A stretch of DNA of 64,000 bases from a bacterium (GCA_021780105.1 JAJXZJ010000064.1:124001-188000); one strand, 5' to 3'; shown: positions 18,404 through 30,212, counted from the stretch's first letter. Numbers and translations are program-made. The notes: generated by a model not told the origin, from the sequence alone.

Positions 18404-19615
18404 ATGCATTCGACGGTTTCGCCGGCAACGCCTGTCCAGCCTGCCGGTCCCGCGCGACGCACGCCGTGGGTGCAGTTGCGGACGTTCAGCTTTCATCCGT
18501 GCCTGTTCCCGGCGATGCTCAAGTCCGCCTCGCCGGACGCACGGCCGGGTGACCTCGTGTCGGTCTATGACAAGGAAGGCAATCCGTTTGGCGCCGGCCT
18601 TTACAATCCGAAGGCGCGCGTGCCGTTGCGTGTCGTCTTCCATGGCGAAGAACCGGTCGGTGAGGATCATTTAATCCAATTGCTCGATCGCGCGGTGGAT
18701 TTACGGTTGAAGGAACTGCGGCTGCCGGAAAAGTCGGATGCATTCCGCGTGGTGCATTCGGACGGCGATGGTCTGAGCGGCCTGGTCGTGGATCGCTACG
18801 CGGACGTGCTCAGCCTGGAGGTTCACAGTCTCGGCGTGTTTCAGCGGTTGCCCCAATGGCTGCCGCATTTGCACGGCCGGTTGGGCACCAGGCGCGCCGT
18901 AATCGAGGTGGACCCGCTCGTCGCCCGCATGGAGGGGATCGCCACCCGCAAAGTCCCGTCGGACATTGTGCGAACCGTTCAGATTCGTGAACATGGCATC
19001 CGCTACGAAGTGAATTTCGCCGAGGGGCACAAGACCGGATTTTTCTGTGACCAGCGTGAAAACCGGCGGCGGTTCGCGGCGTGGACCAGGGATCGGCGGG
19101 TGCTGGACCTGTGTTGTTACACCGGCGGCTTCTCGCTCGCCGCCAAAGTGCTTGGCGGCGCTGCGGAGGTAACCGGCGTGGATTTGGACGAGAAAGCCGT
19201 GGCCCAGGCACGCCGCAACGCAAACCTGAACCAGGCACGCGTCGAGTGGGTGCATTGCGACGCCTTTGCCTACGCCCGGCAAATGTTCAAAAATGGCACC
19301 CGCTGGGATGTGGTCATGCTCGATCCGCCCAAACTCGTCCTGAGCCGCGACGAAACGCGCGAGGGACAGCGGAAATATGAAGACCTCAACCAGCTTGCCG
19401 TGATGATCACCGCCCCCGGCGGCCTGCTCGTGACCTGCTCCTGCTCCGGATTGGTTTCCGCGGAAGAATTCGAGCGGCTGACGGTTCGGGCCGCGCACCG
19501 GGCCGGCCGGCGGCTGCAATTCCTGGACCGCACCGGCGCCGGCGCCGATCACCCGGTCATGTCCAATTGCCCGGAGAGCCGTTACCTCAAGGTGCTTTGG
19601 GCGCGGGTGATCTGA
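18404..19615 (+). CDS. RlmI/RlmK-like class I SAM-dependent rRNA methyltransferase
   Basis: The 403-residue product has an N-terminal PUA-like domain (GDLVSVYDKEGNPFGAGLYN), a central domain with VVDRYADVLSLEVHSLG and FAEGHKTGFFCDQRENRR, and a SAM-binding core (LDLCCYTGGFSLAA, GVDLDEKAV). The catalytic-region motif MLDPPKL follows. The architecture matches the 23S rRNA m5C1962 methyltransferase RlmI family. It is cytoplasmic. The ATG at 18404 lies 13 bases after the previous stop, so cotranscription is possible. Confidence 0.85.
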   Translation: MHSTVSPATPVQPAGPARRTPWVQLRTFSFHPCLFPAMLKSASPDARPGDLVSVYDKEGNPFGAGLYNPKARVPLRVVFHGEEPVGEDHLIQLLDRAVDLRLKELRLPEKSDAFRVVHSDGDGLSGLVVDRYADVLSLEVHSLGVFQRLPQWLPHLHGRLGTRRAVIEVDPLVARMEGIATRKVPSDIVRTVQIREHGIRYEVNFAEGHKTGFFCDQRENRRRFAAWTRDRRVLDLCCYTGGFSLAAKVLGGAAEVTGVDLDEKAVAQARRNANLNQARVEWVHCDAFAYARQMFKNGTRWDVVMLDPPKLVLSRDETREGQRKYEDLNQLAVMITAPGGLLVTCSCSGLVSAEEFERLTVRAAHRAGRRLQFLDRTGAGADHPVMSNCPESRYLKVLWARVI

Positions 19616-19650
19616 CAGCCCGCGCGCACCGTCCTGCTGGGAAAACAGAG

Positions 19651-20022
19651 TCAATTCGCCCAAGCGTAGGTGGCCGGGGCGACTTTTTTGATTTCCTTGA
19701 TGGATTTGCCCGTGGAAGTGAACCACACATGTATATTGCCGGTGTTGGTATTGAGCCGGGCGGCAATATCCTTGACGGTGATTCCGTTTTGGTCGGAGCT
19801 TTTTACCAATTGAATAATGGCTTCTTTTAAAGCTCCACGTTTATGCTGCCGATTGATACTGGACGAATTAACCTTGTTGGTTTGCTTCGTTGCGGGACGG
19901 CCGCCATTGTAGGTCGCCAGTTGGGCATCTATCCAATCAAAACGGGCCTGAAGGGCCTCTCGTTTGGCAAGCAGAATTTGGATTTGCTTGATGTCTTGTT
20001 GAGTCAAATTTGCAACATTCAT
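19651..20022 (-). CDS. Hypothetical 123-residue protein, possible DNA-binding helix-turn-helix
   Basis: I do not recognise this protein. The N-terminal 40 residues form an amphipathic helix (QQDIKQIQILLAKREALQAR), a Lys/Ser-rich linker follows, and the C-terminal half (LKEAIIQLVKSSDQNGITVKDIAARLNT) looks like a winged helix-turn-helix ending with a predicted turn-rich tail. Its base composition is clearly AT-richer than the neighbours, and it is convergent to the methyltransferase gene, so it may have been acquired. It could be a small regulator; that is inference. Confidence 0.6.
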   Translation of the reverse strand: MNVANLTQQDIKQIQILLAKREALQARFDWIDAQLATYNGGRPATKQTNKVNSSSINRQHKRGALKEAIIQLVKSSDQNGITVKDIAARLNTNTGNIHVWFTSTGKSIKEIKKVAPATYAWAN

Positions 20023-20089
20023 ACATGACGAGACTAACCAGCCCTGTCGAATCCTGGCAAGCCCTGAATGGACAGCGTATTAGGATGTG

Positions 20090-20129
20090 TTGACGCCCCC
20101 GGTGGTGCATGCCAGTTTTGGGGCGTCAA
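20090..20129. promoter_or_regulatory. Perfect 10-bp inverted repeat upstream of the nucleotidyltransferase
   Basis: TTGACGCCCC at 20090-20099 and GGGGCGTCAA at 20120-20129 are exact inverse complements separated by 20 bases. The right arm ends 20 bases before the GTG start at 20150. It could be an operator or an RNA hairpin in the leader; the left arm also contains a TTGACG -35-like box. Confidence 0.45.
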
Positions 20130-20149
20130 ACGCTAACTCGAGACAAGCC

Positions 20150-20995
20150 GTGGATATCAAGAAAGCCATCCTCACCGTCGCCGGCAAGAATCAGCGCACT
20201 CTTCCACTTCAAACCCTCGTGGACCGCAATGGTGTCCAGCAGTCCGCACTATGCATTCTCATCGAGGAAATCCTTGCAGCCGGCATCAGGGACATTTGCC
20301 TGGTGGTTCATCCCGGCGATCAGGCGGCCTTCCGCAACGCCGCCGGTGCCCATGCCAGCCGCCTGGACTTCGTCGAGCAACCGGAGCCGCTGGGTTACGG
20401 CCACGCCGTGGCCTGTGCCCGCTCCTTTGCCGGGGAAGACCCGTTTCTGTTGCTCGTCGGCGATCACTTATACGTCAGCCGCCAGGCGAAGAACTGCGCC
20501 CAGCAACTCGTGGAAGTGGCCGCGGCCGAGAACTGCAGCGTCTCAGCGGTGCAGGCCACGCACGAGAGCAAGCTGCCCTTCTACGGCACCATCGGCGGAC
20601 AGCTTGAAGGCAACCGCGCCGGGCTTTACCGGATCGAAACCGTCGTGGAAAAGCCCACCCCCACACAGGCGGAGCAGACACTCGTCGTTCCCGGTTTGCG
20701 GGCCGGTCATTACCTGTGTTTCTTCGGCATGCATGTGCTCACGCCAGCCGTCATGGAACTTCTTGGCGAAACGGTCAGCCGGGCCGGCCAGGCCGGCGGC
20801 ATCGCACTGTCCCCGGCGTTGAGTGCGCTGGCGGAACGGGAGCGTTACCTGGCTTGCGAGCTGCTCGGGCGCCGCTACGACATCGGCGCGAAATACGGTT
20901 TGCTGGTCGCCCAACTGGCCATTGCCCTCGCCGGCCACGACCGCGACGAAGTACTGACCGACCTCGTCGAACTGCTTGCCCAGCAAGCGCGTTAA
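20150..20995 (+). CDS. Sugar-nucleotidyltransferase family protein (GalU-like, altered N-terminal loop)
   Basis: The 281-residue protein is a Rossmann-like NTP-transferase. It aligns with GalU/RfbA order: [18 protein letters not shown], then [23 protein letters not shown] (metal-binding Asp) and [18 protein letters not shown] at the end. The usual Gly-rich GxGTR loop is replaced by AGKNQRT, so activity or nucleotide preference may differ. The GTG at 20150 was chosen because upstream residues are not family-like and the inverted repeat lies there. It precedes the kinase-pyrophosphorylase fusion by 28 bases, suggesting a joint role in nucleotide-sugar metabolism. Confidence 0.7.
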   Translation: MDIKKAILTVAGKNQRTLPLQTLVDRNGVQQSALCILIEEILAAGIRDICLVVHPGDQAAFRNAAGAHASRLDFVEQPEPLGYGHAVACARSFAGEDPFLLLVGDHLYVSRQAKNCAQQLVEVAAAENCSVSAVQATHESKLPFYGTIGGQLEGNRAGLYRIETVVEKPTPTQAEQTLVVPGLRAGHYLCFFGMHVLTPAVMELLGETVSRAGQAGGIALSPALSALAERERYLACELLGRRYDIGAKYGLLVAQLAIALAGHDRDEVLTDLVELLAQQAR

Positions 20996-21023
20996 GTCTG
21001 GTTTTACCTTCCATCCCCCGACC

Positions 21024-24362
<3,339 letters not shown>

Positions 24363-24392
24363 TTAGACGCTTCGCCCGGACCGCAAAATCGC

Positions 24393-25664
24393 TCAGCCGA
24401 ACTTCCGCTTGAGCCGCTCGGCGTCGTAGGCGCGATGCTGAACCGACGTCATTGCGCCAAAGTCCGGCGCCCCGGTTGCCGTGACCGGCAGAGAGGGCTT
24501 CCCGCCGGCAGCCGGCGACGCGTCCGGCTTGCTCGCCGGTGCAGGCAGCGAAGCCAACGGATTGTTCCGAACCTCCATGCTCGTGCGGCCGTTGCCGCCG
24601 TAGCTCATGGCCTGATCGGTGAGGCGAAGGTCCTGTTCCAGCGGCAGTCTCGGCGGGATCTTCAGCGACTGGAGGACGCCGTGGTAAGCGCGCACCGCCT
24701 CTTCGGGTGACAGTCTGCCGTCGGTGATGAGCCGCAGCATTTCGATGAACGCGAGCTGGTGTTCGGCGTTGTTGATCTTGCGGCCGTAAAGCGCCACGCG
24801 GGCGCCGTGCTTCTGCGCGTCGTGGATCAGCTTGAACGCGTCGTAGGTCGTGCCGGCACTGCCGCCAAGGACACCAACGACGAGGTTCGGGTCGTATTGG
24901 ACCAGCTCTTCCATCAGGCGCGGCCCGTGATAAACGATTTTCAAGAAGAGCGGCCGGCCGGCCTCGGTCACGCCTGCCAGGCTGCGAATGATATTGTCGT
25001 TGATGAACTCGCCCAGCTTTTCGGGCGGCACGCCGCTGGCCACGTTCGGATCGAACACTTCGAGGAAGTAGCGAAACCGCTTTTGCTCGGCCTCGAGGCG
25101 GAATTCCTTGAACGCCTGGAGCGTCGCCAGGTCCTGCTCGAGGTCATTGACGAATGTGACCGAATACAGGCCGAGGTTTGCGCCGGGAAACTCACCGTCG
25201 CCCCGTTCGCACTCGGCCTTGCCGCATTGAATGTGGTCAATGGTCGCGCTGCGGAAAGGCCGGGCTGGTTCGCGCGTGTAGCTGCCGTGCCGCACCGCCC
25301 AGACATCCGTGGTGTCGTTGGCCCGCGCCGCCGGGGTCACATGGCCCTGGCGAAACAGACCTTCCTTGATGGCAAGCTGCTCGTTGACGCTCGCCGACAT
25401 GAGCATGATGTCCACGAGTCCCTGCCGCGTGACCTCGCGGATGATGTCGAGAAACTCCGGCAGATTGCGGCTGCCAAATTCATCACGCGTCCAGACCTCC
25501 GGGGAGAACTGCGCCGCACACGCACCGCGCGACGAGAGGAACTGGCGCGGCCCCGGCGCCCGGACGCCGAAAGCCATGTCCGCATCCTTCGCGTCGGCGA
25601 GAATGAAGGCGCGCGCGGAAGGATTGCGGCGGATTTCGGCGAGCTTGGCGTCGAGCGATTTCAT
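24393..25664 (-). CDS. TIM-barrel aldolase-like protein of the BMC operon
   Basis: The 423-residue protein looks like a DeoC/DhnA-type class I aldolase barrel. Strand motifs are FILADAKDADMAFG, GLVDIMLMSASVNE, LFLKIVYHG (candidate Schiff-base Lys), VVGVLGGSAGTTYDAF (phosphate-binding Gly-rich turn) and RVALYGRKINNAE. A Pro/Ala-rich linker and a short conserved-looking tail (MTSVQHRAYDAERLKRKFG) follow the barrel from about residue 370; the tail may mediate shell targeting. It is the last gene of the BMC operon, 6 bases after the dehydrogenase. The exact reaction is unknown; it may handle the DHAP or lactaldehyde product of the class II aldolase. Confidence 0.65.
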   Translation of the reverse strand: MKSLDAKLAEIRRNPSARAFILADAKDADMAFGVRAPGPRQFLSSRGACAAQFSPEVWTRDEFGSRNLPEFLDIIREVTRQGLVDIMLMSASVNEQLAIKEGLFRQGHVTPAARANDTTDVWAVRHGSYTREPARPFRSATIDHIQCGKAECERGDGEFPGANLGLYSVTFVNDLEQDLATLQAFKEFRLEAEQKRFRYFLEVFDPNVASGVPPEKLGEFINDNIIRSLAGVTEAGRPLFLKIVYHGPRLMEELVQYDPNLVVGVLGGSAGTTYDAFKLIHDAQKHGARVALYGRKINNAEHQLAFIEMLRLITDGRLSPEEAVRAYHGVLQSLKIPPRLPLEQDLRLTDQAMSYGGNGRTSMEVRNNPLASLPAPASKPDASPAAGGKPSLPVTATGAPDFGAMTSVQHRAYDAERLKRKFG

Positions 25665-25670
25665 CACCCG

Positions 25671-26597
25671 CTAGATCTTCACTTTGATGAGAGTGTCTTT
25701 CAAAGCCTTGGCCGATTGCTGCAACGCCAGCTTCTCCTTCGGCCAGAGGGCGATTTCGACATGTTCCAAGGCGCCACTGCGGCCGACCACCGTCGGCACG
25801 CTCAGGCAGATGTCGCGAAGGTCATAAGCACCGCATTGCAAGGATGACACCGGCAAAAGCCGTCGTTGGTTCAGCGCGATCGCGTGGACGACGTCCCGGA
25901 TGGCGACGGCGACGGCCCAGCCTGCGCCTCCCTTCTTCTTGATCACCTCGGCACCGCTGCCTTTCGTGCGCTCGAAGACGGCGTTTTGGAAGCCGGGCGA
26001 ACAAGCGGGCAATCCCGCCAGCGGCAGGCCGTTCACGGCGGCGCTCGACCAGATCGGCACCATGGAGTCGCCATGCTCGCCCAAAATGAGGCCTTTCACC
26101 TGGGTCGGCGCAAGTTTGAACTCGTCCGCGATGAACGAGCTGAAGCGCGCGGTGTCCAGCATCGTCCCCAAACCGATCACCTGCTGCCAGGGCAGCCCCA
26201 GCCGTTGCCCGGCGAGCTGCGTGAGAATGTCCACCGGATTCGAAACCACAAAGACAATCGCGTCCTTGCGCAGGCCGGCGAGCTTGATCGCCTCCAGAAT
26301 CTGGACAAAGAGCGCGACATTGCGGTTGATGAGGTCAAGCCGCGACTCGTCCGGTTTGCGGCGCAATCCCGCGGTGATGAGGAATAGATCGCTGTCCGCG
26401 GCCCGCGCGTAATCGCCGGCGTAAATCCGCTGGTCGCCCGCCAATGCCGTTCCGTGCAGCAGGTCCAGCGCCTCGCCTTCCGCCGCCGCCTGGTTGGCAT
26501 CCACGAGTTGGAGTTCCGACACCACGCTGCCACACTGCAACGCAAAGGCGGCGCAGGAACCCACGCGCCCGCCGCCACCGATGATCGTTACTTTCAT
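25671..26597 (-). CDS. Lactate/malate dehydrogenase family protein of the BMC operon
   Basis: This 308-residue NAD-dependent dehydrogenase has the dinucleotide loop GGGGRVGS at its N terminus, SNPVDILT, LDTARF (Asp168/Arg171 equivalents) and the catalytic His in GEHGDS. In the specificity loop TAGLRRKPDESRLDL, the residue aligned with position 102 is Arg, as in malate dehydrogenases; lactate dehydrogenases have Gln. It probably reoxidises NADH made by the aldehyde dehydrogenase, either in the shell or next to it. It lies 19 bases after the aldolase gene. Confidence 0.88.
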   Translation of the reverse strand: MKVTIIGGGGRVGSCAAFALQCGSVVSELQLVDANQAAAEGEALDLLHGTALAGDQRIYAGDYARAADSDLFLITAGLRRKPDESRLDLINRNVALFVQILEAIKLAGLRKDAIVFVVSNPVDILTQLAGQRLGLPWQQVIGLGTMLDTARFSSFIADEFKLAPTQVKGLILGEHGDSMVPIWSSAAVNGLPLAGLPACSPGFQNAVFERTKGSGAEVIKKKGGAGWAVAVAIRDVVHAIALNQRRLLPVSSLQCGAYDLRDICLSVPTVVGRSGALEHVEIALWPKEKLALQQSAKALKDTLIKVKI

Positions 26598-26616
26598 GAC
26601 TCAATCGTCTGCGCGG

Positions 26617-27669
26617 TTACTTCAGCCGCCCCATGATTTGATCCGTCACGGCCTGCACCACGGCTTCGGCTTCGGGATCAAGGCCGGCTGGCTGTTCCCG
26701 CGCTGGCACCGCGCACTGGACTCCCGGACGCCATTCGTCGTTGTCACACAGCTCACACTCTTTGAAACCGTAGCGCGGGTCCACAAACCCGAGGTTCTGC
26801 TTGATTTTGAGCAGGTCCTTCAAGTGTTCCTTGGAAAAAGTCTGGAGTGGCTTGCCCAGTTGCGCAGCCACGGTGAGCGTGCGGCAATAGGCTTCGATGA
26901 TTTCGACCCGCCAGTATGCCTCCTCGACGCTGTTGTGGCTCCACGTCACCACGCCGTGGTTGGCCATCAGGATCGTGTTGTGTTGTTCGACCAGGTCGGC
27001 GACCAAGGCTCCCATCTCCGGCGTGCCGGGCGTGCGGTAAGGTGCGAGCGCCACGGCGCAGAACACTTCAAACTCCGGGATCATGCAGGTGGGAGGCTCC
27101 ACCCCGGCCACCGCGAAGGCCGTCGCATAAGGCGGATGGCAATGCACCGAAGCCACCATCTTTGGCTGGCGCTTCATCATTTGCAGGTGCATCAGAATTT
27201 CACTGGTGCGTTTCTTCGTCCCGAGGAGTTGGTTGCCTTCGAGGTCAACCAGGCACGCATCCTCCGGCTTCATAAAGCCCTTGGACACCAGCGTGGGCGT
27301 GCAGAGCGCCAGATCGTCACCCACCCGGATGGCAATGTTCCCGCCGTTGCCATCCACATACGCGCGGCTCCAAAGGCGCCGGCCAATCTCGCAGATCTGC
27401 TCCTTCAGCGATTGAACTCCCGGCGAGTTGAAGAGCAGCTCCAATTCCGACCTTGGACTTCTGGAAGTGACCTGCGCGGGAACAGGCGCCGGCGCTATAG
27501 AAGGCGCCGAAGCGGCCTTCGGTCTGGCGACAACGCGGCCGTTCTCCAGCAGATCGCGCAGCCGGTCCCGGGCTGACGGGGTCAGGATCGCATCCGCCGG
27601 CAGCGCCTTGAGGTCTTCGCCTTTGCGGACCATTTCTTCAATATCTCGGGCTGAAATCACAGTCTTCAT
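26617..27669 (-). CDS. Class II aldolase, L-fuculose/L-rhamnulose-1-phosphate type, with BMC N-terminal extension
   Basis: The C-terminal 230 residues are a class II aldolase/adducin domain with the zinc site SVHCHPPYATAFA and a later ANHGVVTW His. GNGGNIAIRV supplies the phosphate-binding region. The family splits L-fuculose-1-P or L-rhamnulose-1-P into DHAP and L-lactaldehyde. An extra N terminus of about 80 residues (ISARDIEEMVRKGEDL, DAILTPSARDRLRDL) plus a Pro/Ala linker (SAPSIAPAPVPAQ) is absent from ordinary FucA and probably mediates encapsulation. It is the signature enzyme of PVM-type BMCs. Its start overlaps the BMC-P stop by 4 bases. Confidence 0.9.
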   Translation of the reverse strand: MKTVISARDIEEMVRKGEDLKALPADAILTPSARDRLRDLLENGRVVARPKAASAPSIAPAPVPAQVTSRSPRSELELLFNSPGVQSLKEQICEIGRRLWSRAYVDGNGGNIAIRVGDDLALCTPTLVSKGFMKPEDACLVDLEGNQLLGTKKRTSEILMHLQMMKRQPKMVASVHCHPPYATAFAVAGVEPPTCMIPEFEVFCAVALAPYRTPGTPEMGALVADLVEQHNTILMANHGVVTWSHNSVEEAYWRVEIIEAYCRTLTVAAQLGKPLQTFSKEHLKDLLKIKQNLGFVDPRYGFKECELCDNDEWRPGVQCAVPAREQPAGLDPEAEAVVQAVTDQIMGRLK

Positions 27670-27968
27670 TGCATTGGCGAGTAAAAAACATCATCCACAA
27701 TCGCGGTGTTGATCGCATCCACCGGCACCGGGCCTGCAAAGGGCATGGCTGCCTCCCGTCCCTCAACAAATCCAATCGTGTCACCGACACCGCCGCCCAT
27801 GTTGTCATACACCACCAGCGACGGCTCCCGGCTCAGTCCCAACGGCGGATCGTGGCGGTGCTGAAAATGGTCGCGCGTGAAGGGGCTGACAATGAGCCAC
27901 CGGCCGCCCTGCAATTCGGGCGAAACCGTGCTCAACGTCACCCGTCCGATGACCGTGCCCAGCCTCAT
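27666..27968 (-). CDS. BMC-P shell vertex protein (EutN/CcmL family), copy 3
   Basis: This 100-residue protein starts MRLGTVIGRVTLS, the OB-fold-like beginning of pentameric EutN/CcmL vertex proteins. It has the conserved VVYDNMGGGVGDTIGFVEGRE and ends with VDAINTAIVD. Pentamers cap the vertices of the icosahedral shell. Both neighbours overlap by 4 bases (ATGA junctions), so translation is likely coupled. It is the most diverged of the three BMC-P genes. Confidence 0.92.
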   Translation of the reverse strand: MRLGTVIGRVTLSTVSPELQGGRWLIVSPFTRDHFQHRHDPPLGLSREPSLVVYDNMGGGVGDTIGFVEGREAAMPFAGPVPVDAINTAIVDDVFYSPMQ

Positions 27969-28243
27969 AGCGACAACTCCCGTTCCGGCTCATCCACGAT
28001 GCCGACGATCATCCAGCGGGCGGGGCTGTGTTCGTCGCCTACAGCCTTGCGTGTCGCCAGACCATCCGACGATATGATCACGCGTTCATGCATGCCGGCT
28101 CCCAACGGGTCAATGGCCACCTGCGGGACGCCGTCCGGAACCCCGTCGTTGCCGATCGGCTGGCAAATGATGAGCCGCCAGCCGTTGAAGCTGGGATGCT
28201 TCCGGGTGGCGATCAAACTGCCTTCGACGCGGGCAAGCAGCAT
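27965..28243 (-). CDS. BMC-P shell vertex protein (EutN/CcmL family), copy 2
   Basis: The 92-residue product starts MLLARVEGSLIATRKHPSF, with GWRLIICQPI, the mid-domain DPLGAGMHERVIISSDGLA and the C-terminal WMIVGIVDEPE strand of the EutN/CcmL fold. It is predicted to form shell pentamers. A 97-base gap separates it from the aldehyde dehydrogenase upstream, the longest gap in the operon. Confidence 0.92.
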   Translation of the reverse strand: MLLARVEGSLIATRKHPSFNGWRLIICQPIGNDGVPDGVPQVAIDPLGAGMHERVIISSDGLATRKAVGDEHSPARWMIVGIVDEPERELSL

Positions 28244-28340
28244 GGGTCAATCGCTCCAAATCCGACCGCCGCCTTCCCCGGTGAACGATGCGTCGTCTGA
28301 ATGGAATGCGGTCATTGAGTCAAATCGAGTTGCTGGCATT

Positions 28341-29825
28341 TCAAAATATCCGCAGTTTGTCCACCATGACGCACCGGCGCACGCGGGTAAAGGTGCGCGG
28401 ATTACAGATGCCTTCGCCCGTCGTGGTGGCGATGGAGAAGTTCGAATACCCTTCGCCGCCATTCCCCAGACCGGCCAGGCAGGAGCCGTTCTTGATGAAC
28501 AAGGTGGTTTCAAGCGCCTTCGCCATGTCGGTCATATGCGAGACGTCATGGGAATGAATAATGGCCGAATGTTTGTAGCCGTGTTCGGCCTTTCTGGCTG
28601 CTTGGATGCCCTCTTCAACGCTCGCAACTTTCACAATGGGCAGGAAAGGCATCATCTGCTCTTCTTCGACGAAAAGGTGGTCAGCCTGTGTTTCCGCGAA
28701 CAACAGCTCGGTGGACGCCGGCGCGCTGGCCCCGGCAACCCGCGCCAGCGTTGCCGCATCGCGACCGATGAGATCGCGACTGACCACCGGTCGCGCGCAA
28801 CCGGCGCCCTGGCCGGGAGGAACCACAAACGCCTCCTTGCCCAGCCGTTCGACCTGCGCGTCACTCAACCGGAAGGCGCCCCGCTTTTCCAGCGCGGCCA
28901 TGAACTTGTCGAACACTGGCTCGACCACGAATACTTCCTTCTCGCCGATGCACAGAAGGTTGTTGTCGTAAGCGGCCCCGGCAATGATGCATTTTGCGGC
29001 GTGATCGAGACAGGAGGTGCCATCCACCAGCACGGGCGGGTTGCCCGGTCCCGCACAGATGGCGCGCTTGCCGCTGGCCATGGCCGCTTTGACGACGCCG
29101 GGACCGCCGGTTACGCACAGGAGTTTGACATGCTCGTTTTTGGCGAGGGCCGCGAAGGATTCGAGAGTAGGAGGATCAAGGATGCAGGCGAGATTTTCAA
29201 TGCCCAGCTCGCGATGGATGGCTTCGTTGAAAAAGCGTGCCGCGGTGAGCGCGCACCGGTAGGCGCCGGGGTGCGCGTTGAACACCACCGCATTGCCGGC
29301 CGAGACCATGCTGATGATGTTGCATGCCATGGTCGGGATCGAGTGCGTGCTCGGCGTGACCGCGCCGATGACACCGAAAGGCGCATATTCCTCCAACGTG
29401 ATTCCATGATCGCCGCTCAGACCGTAGGGATGCAGGAACTCGACACTGGGGACCGCCCGCAGGCCGGCAAGCTTTTCGACCTTGTGAGCCAACCGTCCGA
29501 TCTTCGTTTCCTCCAGTTCCAGTTTTCCCCAATCCTCGGCCTTGGAAAAGGATATCTCCTTGATCAATTGAACCACCTGGCGGCGGCCGGCAACTCCCTT
29601 CGAGGAAAGTTGTTGATACGCCTCCTGGGCCGCGGCGCAAGCCTCGTTGGCGTCGTGGAATACCCCAAAGTGACGGCCACCGGCAGGACGCGATGGCATC
29701 TGGCCGGCGGCAGGCGTCGGACTGCCGGCCTGAGCCGTATTCGCCTGCGGTTTGCCAAGCCGGGCGAGAACCTGAGCGACGACATCGCGGATCAGCGTTT
29801 CGTTGACGGAACTCGTTGTGTTCAT
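28341..29825 (-). CDS. CoA-acylating aldehyde dehydrogenase of the BMC, with encapsulation peptide
   Basis: This 494-residue enzyme belongs to the PduP/EutE-like group. It begins with an amphipathic helix (NETLIRDVVAQVLARLGKP) followed by a Pro/Ala/Gly linker, the layout of BMC encapsulation peptides. Core motifs are FGVIGAVTPSTHSIPT, VTGGPGVVKAA, CAGPGNPPVLVD and the catalytic-Cys region YDNNLLCIGEKEVFV. It should oxidise lactaldehyde (or another aldehyde) to the acyl-CoA, passing it to PduL. It lies 66 bases downstream of a BMC-P gene. Confidence 0.92.
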   Translation of the reverse strand: MNTTSSVNETLIRDVVAQVLARLGKPQANTAQAGSPTPAAGQMPSRPAGGRHFGVFHDANEACAAAQEAYQQLSSKGVAGRRQVVQLIKEISFSKAEDWGKLELEETKIGRLAHKVEKLAGLRAVPSVEFLHPYGLSGDHGITLEEYAPFGVIGAVTPSTHSIPTMACNIISMVSAGNAVVFNAHPGAYRCALTAARFFNEAIHRELGIENLACILDPPTLESFAALAKNEHVKLLCVTGGPGVVKAAMASGKRAICAGPGNPPVLVDGTSCLDHAAKCIIAGAAYDNNLLCIGEKEVFVVEPVFDKFMAALEKRGAFRLSDAQVERLGKEAFVVPPGQGAGCARPVVSRDLIGRDAATLARVAGASAPASTELLFAETQADHLFVEEEQMMPFLPIVKVASVEEGIQAARKAEHGYKHSAIIHSHDVSHMTDMAKALETTLFIKNGSCLAGLGNGGEGYSNFSIATTTGEGICNPRTFTRVRRCVMVDKLRIF

Positions 29826-29891
29826 AGTCTCACAACCAGGATTGTTTCAGGATGGTTCATAGTTTCTCCCGCCTGTGACTTAGTGTTGGTC

Positions 29892-30212
29892 CTAGGAACC
29901 ACCCGACCTGGCGTTGTAGATCGGCTTCCCAAACACGTCCACACTGTCAACAATTCCGATGATGACGGCGTCAACGGGAGCCTCCTTGAGGCCGCCAGCC
30001 AGTCTCGCCGAACTGCCCTGGCAAAACAATACCAGCTCCCCTTCGCCGGCGCCCACACTGTCCACCGCCACAATCGTGTTGGTTCCCGGCCGAAATTTGC
30101 CCGGATCCTTGTCGTCCACCAACTGGGGGCGGATCAGCAGCAACTTGCGGCCGGTCATGGCCGCGTCCTTCTTGGTTGCGACGACCAAACCTTCGACTTT
30201 GGCGAGAAACAT
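29892..30212 (-). CDS. BMC-P shell vertex protein (EutN/CcmL family), copy 1
   Basis: The 106-residue product starts MFLAKVEGLVVATKKD with GRKLLLIRPQLVD, VAVDSVGAGEGELVLFCQG and VIIGIVDSVD, all EutN/CcmL features. The frame is open 22 codons upstream, but the family start matches the ATG at 30212. It is predicted to form pentameric vertices together with the other two copies. Confidence 0.93.
   Translation of the reverse strand: MFLAKVEGLVVATKKDAAMTGRKLLLIRPQLVDDKDPGKFRPGTNTIVAVDSVGAGEGELVLFCQGSSARLAGGLKEAPVDAVIIGIVDSVDVFGKPIYNARSGGS

Noticed and set aside
15901..18462. Very long open frame on the minus strand across the permease and nucleoside hydrolase genes
   Set aside because: It is antisense to two clear genes and has Arg/His/Gly-rich composition without domains; high GC creates such frames.
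26617..27669. Second araD-type epimerase
   Set aside because: Same superfamily as AraD, but the BMC context and N-terminal extension point to the fuculose/rhamnulose aldolase branch.
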